DNA from: Rhyacophila brunnea
Lineage: Eukaryota > Arthropoda > Insecta > Trichoptera > Rhyacophilidae
NCBI GenBank assembly: GCA_022495005.1
Contig: JAGYXB010001416.1
Coordinates: forward strand, 1-64,000
DNA: 64,000 nt
Reading direction: 5' to 3'
Every line of letters starts with the position of its first letter. Position 1 is the first letter of the stretch. Under the pieces are notes generated by a model. The model saw only the letters and a program-made list of their open reading frames with translations, had not been told where the DNA came from and searched no databases. The position numbers were made by a program, and so were the translations under genes. Of this stretch, positions 59,701-64,000 are shown one piece after another.

Positions 59701-62700
59701 AGCCTCACGACTGTAAATGGTAACACTGCAGTCTAGTTATGCTTGGCCAAATCCAATATATTTCTCCTTTTGGTCTTATTATTCCACACTCTGGAATATA
59801 TTATAAGAATAGGGTTTGGGTCGAAATCCCGAAAGCCGAAATCACAAACGCCTAAATTCCGAAAGCCAAAATCCCAAAGGTTGAAATCCCGAATGGCCGG
59901 AATCCCGAAGGCCGAAATCCCGAAAAAGAAACAAAATTTTTGAAAAAGAAAATGCAATTAAAAATATGTAATTTTACAATTTTATTAATGCCTGTATTAA
60001 AATCAGATTTTTAAAAAGTTACTTGAAAACAATATTTGCATTATAGCCAAACGTTTTCACTTTTTAATCCAGGGATTTCTAACCTTATTTTCATAATGAG
60101 CTAATTTATTTTGTAGACAAAGATGGAATGGCGGGCGCTATTTTTTTCAGTAAAACTTATAGGTGTACCTTACTTACGACGACAATTATTGACAAATAAA
60201 TATTGGTTTTATTTTAAAACAAATTATACATAGTGAATAACCCGGTATTATTGACGATTAAATATAATTTAAGAAAACATTCGGGATTTAGGCTTTCGGG
60301 ATTTTGGCCTTCGGGATTTTGGCCTTCGGAATTTTGGCCTTCGGGATTTCGCCCGGCACCCATATAAATATTATTTATCAACAAATACGTACCTTACATT
60401 ACATAAAATAATTATATATAAATCAATAATATTTTTCACGAGTTAAAAAAACGGTTTATTTTCGGTTCGGTACATGTTCAAACACGCGCGTTAACATGAT
60501 CTTACTCCATACTTCAGTTATCGTTTGTCAATTTGTGGCTACGGCCGTATGTTGTAGCTTAACCACTGGGAAATGCCAATAGAAATTATAAAACAATCAT
60601 TATTCGTAAAATTTTGTATCACAGTTGAATGGTCAAAGACATAGCTTTTAATCAGTATTTTTAGAATTATCTTCAAATATGTTAATCGTGCCCATTTTTT
60701 AAATAATAAAATGCCTAATTCTTGTCAAATTTGGGATCACAGAGATTATAAATATATTTTTTTATCGTAAATATTTCACTATATAATGTTAACAACAATT
60801 TTACTAATGGTTTTATAAATGCCTTTCAATATTAATAAATCTAAAAAATATTAACACCACTGCTCATGGATGTACTGAAATATGCCTATATTCTAAAACA
60901 TTAGATCGCGAGGTTTAAAAGAATAGTATTTTACGTAATAAAAATACTTTATGCAGTCATCAAATGTTTAAAATAAATATACAGGATAATAAGGCTTCAA
61001 AATTATATAAATAGATTCAGGAATGTCCAGGCTTATGCTCTGAAAATACCATAAAAGCTCCATTTTGACCTACGTGGCACATGTGGGCCCCGCTAAAAAT
61101 GTTATATAACGATATAACGAGTAATGCTTATTACGAACAAACTCAGTCGGTCCCATCTTCCTCGTAATAACCAAGTTCGACTGTATCTGATTTTCTCTAT
61201 GCTAACAACAGTAGCGTAGATCAGTGTTCCGCAACCTTTTCTCACCCACGGCAAGCTAAAGGTCTTCCCAGAATTCAGCGGCACACGACACGTAATAGGT
61301 ACAATTTATACACCATAACATGGACCCCACATACTCTAAACTAGCGTTTTGAAATTGTGTTCGAGGTAAAATTACTAATGGTATTGATTGAATGTTCAGC
61401 ATTTTTTTGTATTTATTAATTATACATCCACTTGAATTACGGTTAGTTGTCGGTAAGAATAATTTTTTGTCGAGTATTGACATAATGATAGTAAATTGTA
61501 TCCTACAATCGCATGTTTTAAAGCATTAATACCTGCGCAGAAAAATAGCGCTATTACCACGCCGGCCCTACCCTGAGCCTGGGTCCCCAAGCTAGAGCCA
61601 TGTCAGCCTCCCTTTGTGGGGGCCATGCACCAAAATTACACTGATTTATGTTTTTTTTATTTGATAAATTTAATAAGTGAGTACCTTGGTATCAAAGTGG
61701 GACATAAGCCATTTACAAAATTTTACAGGAGACTGACAAACAAGTTTGAAAAGTGACCGTTTTTCATATAACATACCAACTTTAAACTCAAAAATCTCTA
61801 TGAAAACTACCGTTTTTGATACTTTTAGTGGATTTTTTGAAAAGAGCATCAAATAATCAATTAAAACATGAATTTAGTGGGAGGTGGCGTATGTCCCACT
61901 TTGATACCAAGGTACTCAAGTAATTAAATATACAAACAACATAACACACGACGAAGAACTAAATGTACATATTTTCATGTGTTTGTATTATCAATATAAT
62001 AACTAATTAATGTGATAACTGAGCTTGTTTCAATGAACGCAGATGTTTTATATATTTTGATTTGATATTTGAAAGAGCAACACGAAGTTTTCGGTGAAGA
62101 CCCTTCAAGCAAGACTGTTCATTATTTTTAATTAGGTATATGTTGAAAATTTTTTCTCACCTAGATATGTCATAGAAAATGGGAGCTGAACTGCGATAGC
62201 CTTGTCGGAAATCCGAGGATATTCTTTATTAACCGAAATCTGGAAAATAGCCAATGGAACATCGGCGAAGTTCAGTTTTAGCATCCCGTCGTTTCTCAAT
62301 TCAACCAATTTCTCTCAAATTTATAAAGAAAGTGTTTCTATTGAATTTTCGGCATCGGTTGCAAAAGGGTTTCGAATTCAGTCGTATTGATTGTATGAAA
62401 GTAATGATGAAATTTCTTTTGCAGCAAAATTAACTGTTTGTTTTCAATGGTAGGTCCTTTTGTACATTTGTAGAGATCCTTGTCTTAACTCTTTCTAATT
62501 TATCAGAGCACGTCAATTCTGACCTTGCATTGTTTTATTAAGTTCATGCAGGTGCTCAAATATATTACCTGCCATGTACGCAAATTTGGCTATTAAGTAA
62601 GTATTGTATAATTAATATACAAAATTATTTGTGTTTTTTTTGGAAGCAATGCACCGCGGCACACCTAGCATCGTCCCGCGGCACCCGGTTGCGGAGCACT

Positions 62701-63981
62701 GGCGTAGATGATAAGAGATTACACAACTAAATGCTTAATAGTTTTACGGAAGAGAAAATATTCAACCACTAATCAAATTGTGGAAACATTGAACCATTGA
62801 GGCCAATCCCGACTAGATGAACAAGTATTATAGGCCATCCATGGAGTGAAACCGTATGCGGTTTCGAACCCTGTACCCTACTAATCTTATATTTTCTGTT
62901 CATGGAAATATATTGTCACAAAGTATATTATAAATATCCGATCGTATCCGTTTATGCCATACAGTTACACTTACAAATTTAGTGAAATTATATTTTCATG
63001 AAAAAAAATCATAAGTTTAGTATGACACACGGTCCATGGATGGCCTCTTAGTAGTTGCGTCACTTGCCATGTGCATTTTAAGGGAGAATATTATTAATAT
63101 CCACTTCTTCCTATTCTCACTTCATAGAGTATTATGTATTATACTATAGACCAGTGACGGGTGGTGGAGATAGGCAGATAAGATTCGCCATAAAGTGCAC
63201 ACTAAACTTTGTCAGTCATATTTCTTTGTTTTCATTGAACTATGAATGCAATTTGATGATGGCGATGCTTGGTTTTCAACATTTAATTTAACCCTGACTA
63301 AACTTAACCATTATAGTTGTTTAGGTATGCTATGGACGTCCGAAAAAAATAGTGCACAGTTTCTCAGCAATACTTATTTGATTTCGTTGAATTAATAATA
63401 CCAATTACATATTATGGTTAGTTTTTTTTTAATTCATTAAACCCTGCCCAGCCAAACCATAATCGATAAAAATATTCTGCTATCTAAAAATAATTTGCTT
63501 ACTATTATCTGGATATTGGATTAGGCAGGGTTTAATTGATTTTTTTAAATTAACAAACACTATCTACACAATATTGTAGTCTTAGTTCAATGAAAACAAA
63601 TACGATTTTCTGATAAAGTTTATATTGCATCATTTTTGTCGGATCTTAACATTCTGAACAACATAAATCCACTCTACCCTTCGTCACTGCTATAGACTAT
63701 AATTATACAGGGGTTGGCAAATAACTAATCGTAGTAGATGTCTCAATGTGAACAGTGTGGGTACAAACTTGGAATGCATTCTGGCATGGGGTAGTCCCAC
63801 AAGCCGTTTCTACAAGTGAGCAGTTGCTGACGGCCACTATAGATGTGTCCTTCCTGGCAAGTGGGGGATGCCGTTGACCCCGAGGGCAGTCTTCGGTCGC
63901 AGTCCACCATGTTCCTACCCTCCGTTGTGGGAACCGTGCATGAAAATTTGACCGTCAGCGAGTCGTGAGGGTTGCATTGCC
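47575..63981 (-). CDS. gene A: ModSP/HP14-like modular serine protease homologue, catalytic Ser replaced by Ile
   Basis: Six visible exons join to 354 residues and a TAG stop (47575-47577). Domains: Wonton-like (residues 1-70, six Cys) and a trypsin-fold domain (about 85-354). His (AAHCF) and Asp (SNDIAIVVL) of the triad are present, but the active-site motif is CKGDIGGG: the Ser codon AGC would differ from ATC by one base. This predicts no hydrolytic activity, so it is probably a clip-free serine protease homologue. Splicing is intact and the scaffold is kept (VAGFG, six-Cys Wonton). The expected cleavage site N|VIAG lacks a basic residue. The 5' exons (signal, LDLa or Sushi) are beyond 64000. 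It could still be functional through binding, or the change could be a sequence error or polymorphism. Confidence 0.87.
47837..48228. other. gene A intron, nothing recognised
   Basis: AT-rich spacer before the hAT element. Confidence 0.45.
48229..50475 (-). mobile_element. hAT element (2.25 kb) with decayed transposase
   Basis: The ends CAGTGGTCGGCAAAC and GTTTGCCGACCACTG are inverse. On minus, starting near 50065, pieces of a GTF2IRD2-type transposase are readable: MATKKQRKTENENLDFENG, then the BED-like zinc finger CQKKMAHNKKSNLERHFTTK (normally C..C...H....H), then YSVGDARKKAVDDL. Frameshifts and stops follow. No clean target duplication at my chosen ends. Confidence 0.75.
50575..51350 (-). 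mobile_element. RTE-like LINE 3' end, copy 2
   Basis: The minus strand encodes FHLNAAKTKSMC, VSRFKYLGATVADNGGI, PVLLYGCETWHLTKLQ and RRFTWLGHVFRMP, the C-terminal landmarks of this LINE class. The tail is a GAA repeat. Frames are broken near 51060 and 50900. Related to 29515-29960. Confidence 0.8.
51842..53233. repeat. 1.4-kb foldback element (about 680-bp inverted arms)
   Basis: The left arm 51842-52519 and right arm 52552-53233 are near-identical inverses around a loop of about 32 bases. Paired landmarks are AAGGGGGGACATGCTCGTCG with CGACGAGCATGTCCCCCTT at the ends, and GTTTGAACATGTACC with GGTACATGTTCAAAC at the loop. No coding sequence. It lies in the gene A intron 53426-47775, so the primary transcript would fold into a long hairpin. 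A single diverged arm is at 60469-61092. Confidence 0.9.
53427..53589 (-). CDS. gene A exon: autolysis-loop region
   Basis: VAGFGLEQTDVRVPSKTLKI, then SIKDCRENSPLNFEKYIIGG and KFCAGYLN. Phase 0 to 1. It retains a GxG in place of GWG. Confidence 0.88.
53875..55690 (-). mobile_element. RTE-like LINE, 5'-truncated ORF2, broken
   Basis: Minus-strand order: NPRKFYKTFQNLTKSY, RRALRTLKNNKAPGTDRITA (RT entry), EYQCGFRPNRSIIDYI, MRQGDALSTMVFNLVVES, CAYADDIVI (catalytic), NQSKTKYM, KLLIYKTIIRPVVTYACETW, ILRKIFGP and LRWAGHVERMPEVRAP. It ends in a GAAGAAGA-type tail near 53880. Several frameshifts make it inactive. It is embedded in a gene A intron. Confidence 0.85.
55795..55935 (-). repeat. CTCGAAATGG-type MITE, internally shortened
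   Basis: GAAAATTTTACGAACCGGAGCG and GAACCGGAACGGCGCTCCGG match the family at 39776-40025 in inverse orientation. It follows directly on the 5' truncation of the LINE. Confidence 0.6.
55936..56150. other. GC-rich imperfect inverted repeat in intron
   Basis: CAGCGTCGTTATGGCCACCGG pairs imperfectly with CCGCCAGTGGCCGTAACGACTC about 90 bases on. Probably an old MITE; no coding assigned. Confidence 0.35.
56159..56338 (-). CDS. gene A exon: catalytic Asp
   Basis: 60 codons: VKVIIIPESYSGE, SNDIAIVVLETPL with the Asp, LILPICLDL, ending SPGVIAK. A truncated duplicate of its start lies just upstream at 56500-56564. Confidence 0.9.
56500..56564 (-). pseudogene. truncated duplicate of the gene A catalytic-Asp exon
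   Basis: After an intact acceptor (ATCTCAGATGAAA type) the minus strand reads MKEVRIPESHSSEITNYAND then IA, parallel to VKVIIIPESYSGE and SNDIAIVV of the exon at 56159-56338. The match extends into the intron upstream (GAAATATATTTGAAATTTAT). It hits a stop shortly after NDIA and has no donor. Confidence 0.75.
56600..58380. other. gene A intron, nothing recognised
   Basis: AT-rich DNA without a coding domain or a repeat that pairs elsewhere in the window. Confidence 0.45.
58390..58523 (-). CDS. gene A exon: catalytic His
   Basis: The G|CT split codon gives Ala of AAHCFYDPLTDKSF. It then has IAVGKKFSQFNHIED and ends EIQKST, phase 0. Confidence 0.88.
58938..59190 (+). mobile_element. LINE C-terminal relic
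   Basis: The plus strand shows RRKLAYFGQFFCN-like and RTKTRAVAE / TTFVSGSMSKA pieces, resembling KRKLxYLGHIMRN and the GKRGxGRRRxSWL...RxWF end of RTE-like LINEs. Badly broken. Confidence 0.45.
59444..59620 (-). CDS. gene A exon: activation site and protease start
   Basis: It encodes CGIVIPKGEPN|VIAGQNATRG then EFPWHVAIYTQYG and WCGGSIIRRNLVISG. 177 bp and phase 1-1, exactly as in gene B. Confidence 0.9.
59762..59800 (-). repeat. 39-bp duplicate of the gene A exon 59444-59620 acceptor edge
   Basis: CTCCTTTTGGTCTTATTATT then CCACACTCTGGAATATA repeats the splice acceptor and first codons at 59592-59630 with a few changes. It includes an AG acceptor and CGI codons. Confidence 0.7.
59812..60361. 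mobile_element. element with terminal arrays of ATCCCGAAGGCC repeats
   Basis: The left end (59812-59935) carries about nine worn copies of a 10-13 bp unit AAATCCCGAA(A/G)GCC. The right end (60283-60361) carries the inverse units GGGATTTTGGCCTTC. The outermost bases GGGTTTGGGTCGAAATCCCG and the inverse of GCGAAATCCCG...GGGTGCCGGGC form the termini. The middle is AT-rich and non-coding. Confidence 0.7.
60469..61092. repeat. single diverged arm of the foldback family
   Basis: Collinear with the right arm of 51842-53233 from GGTACATGTTCAAACACGCG to the inner copy of TTTGACCTNCG, with a missing block of about 50 bp early on and many substitutions. No partner arm nearby. Confidence 0.8.
61222..62701 (-). 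mobile_element. hAT element (1,480 bp) with exact 8-bp TSD
   Basis: The termini CAGTGTTCCGCAACC and GGTTGCGGAGCACTG are inverse. GCGTAGAT flanks both ends (61214-61221 and 62702-62709). Minus-strand relics near 62160-62560 such as HLHELNKTMQG and KTELRRCSIGYFPDF resemble the middle of ZBED-type hAT transposases; frames are broken. Confidence 0.88.
61679..61917. mobile_element. 239-bp MITE with about 28-bp perfect TIRs, nested in the hAT element
   Basis: The left end GAGTACCTTGGTATCAAAGT... and the right end ...ACTTTGATACCAAGGTACTC are exact inverses for about 28 bases. AAGT flanks both sides (61675-61678 and 61918-61921). Intact arms suggest a recent insertion. Confidence 0.85.
62710..63143. 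other. gene A intron, nothing recognised
   Basis: No gene. GGCCATCCATGGA near 62833 and TCCATGGATGGCC near 63032 form a 13-bp inverted pair, possibly ends of an old MITE. Confidence 0.4.
63152..63689 (+). mobile_element. CAGTGGCGAAGGGTGG-family MITE with exact 8-bp TSD (538 bp)
   Basis: The left end is CAGTGACGGGTGGTGGAG and the right end CTACCCTTCGTCACTG. CTATAGAC flanks both sides (63144-63151 and 63690-63697). It shares AAGATTCGCCATAAAGTGCA and ACTTTGTCAGTCAT with 16540-16600 and 34343-34935. It ends 79 bp from the gene A exon at 63769. Confidence 0.85.
63769..63981 (-). CDS. gene A exon: Wonton-like domain
   Basis: Phase 1 at both ends, after a TTTGTTTTTTAG acceptor. It contains QCNPHDSLTVKFSC, RNMVDCDRRLPSGSTASPTC and LLTCRNGLWDYPMPEC, six cysteines. 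Paralogous to 28713-28928. Confidence 0.85.
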
Positions 63982-64000
63982 CTAAAAAACAAATATTGCA

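Noticed and set aside
59733..59957. repeat protein (FGFRD/LWDFG repeats) on the minus strand
   Set aside because: The peptide repeat is a by-product of the CCCGAA DNA array, not a gene.
1..64000. CRISPR array, bacterial operon or phage
   Set aside because: No regularly spaced direct repeats of that type. Spliced exons and insect transposons show eukaryotic nuclear DNA.

Overview
This is an AT-rich eukaryotic nuclear window, almost certainly from an insect. The genes are split into short exons by long introns packed with transposons. The two recognisable gene types are a 12-helix sugar porter of the insect facilitated-trehalose-transporter (Tret1) kind and Sushi/Wonton serine proteases of the ModSP/HP14 kind. 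The AT-rich spacer, frequent TAGGTACCTA-like strings and high DNA-transposon load suggest a hemipteran such as an aphid or scale insect, or possibly a lepidopteran. That placement is a guess.

Layout. Plus strand, 859-19341: the last five coding exons of a Tret1-like transporter (end of the central loop through TM12 and the C-terminal PETRGRS motif). The N-terminal half lies left of the window. Minus strand, 22626 to about 38880: a protease gene (gene B) with Sushi, Wonton and trypsin-fold domains and an intact catalytic triad. It converges on the transporter. Minus strand, 47575-63981: a paralogous protease gene (gene A) whose 5' exons lie right of the window. Its exon plan matches gene B exon by exon, but its catalytic Ser reads Ile (GDIGGG), so it looks like a pseudoprotease. 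I derived exon limits from GT/AG sites; every junction inside each visible run of exons keeps reading frame and phase.

Nearly everything else is mobile DNA: several broken LINEs (R1-like, CR1/Jockey-like and RTE-like with GAA-type tails), hAT elements and MITEs (several with 8-bp target duplications), a mariner-like relic split by a hAT element, a pair of about 2-kb piggyBac-like TTAA elements, a tRNA-derived SINE, a possible Helitron end, a 1.4-kb foldback hairpin, a 550-bp element with arrays of CCCGAA repeats at both ends, and a lone THAP-domain exon.

How the genes relate: ModSP/HP14 proteases begin the melanisation and Toll protease cascades in insect haemolymph. The window shows a same-strand tandem pair in which one copy keeps the catalytic triad and the other appears to have lost activity. 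This could be an initiator plus a regulatory homologue, but that is inference. The transporter is an unrelated convergent neighbour.
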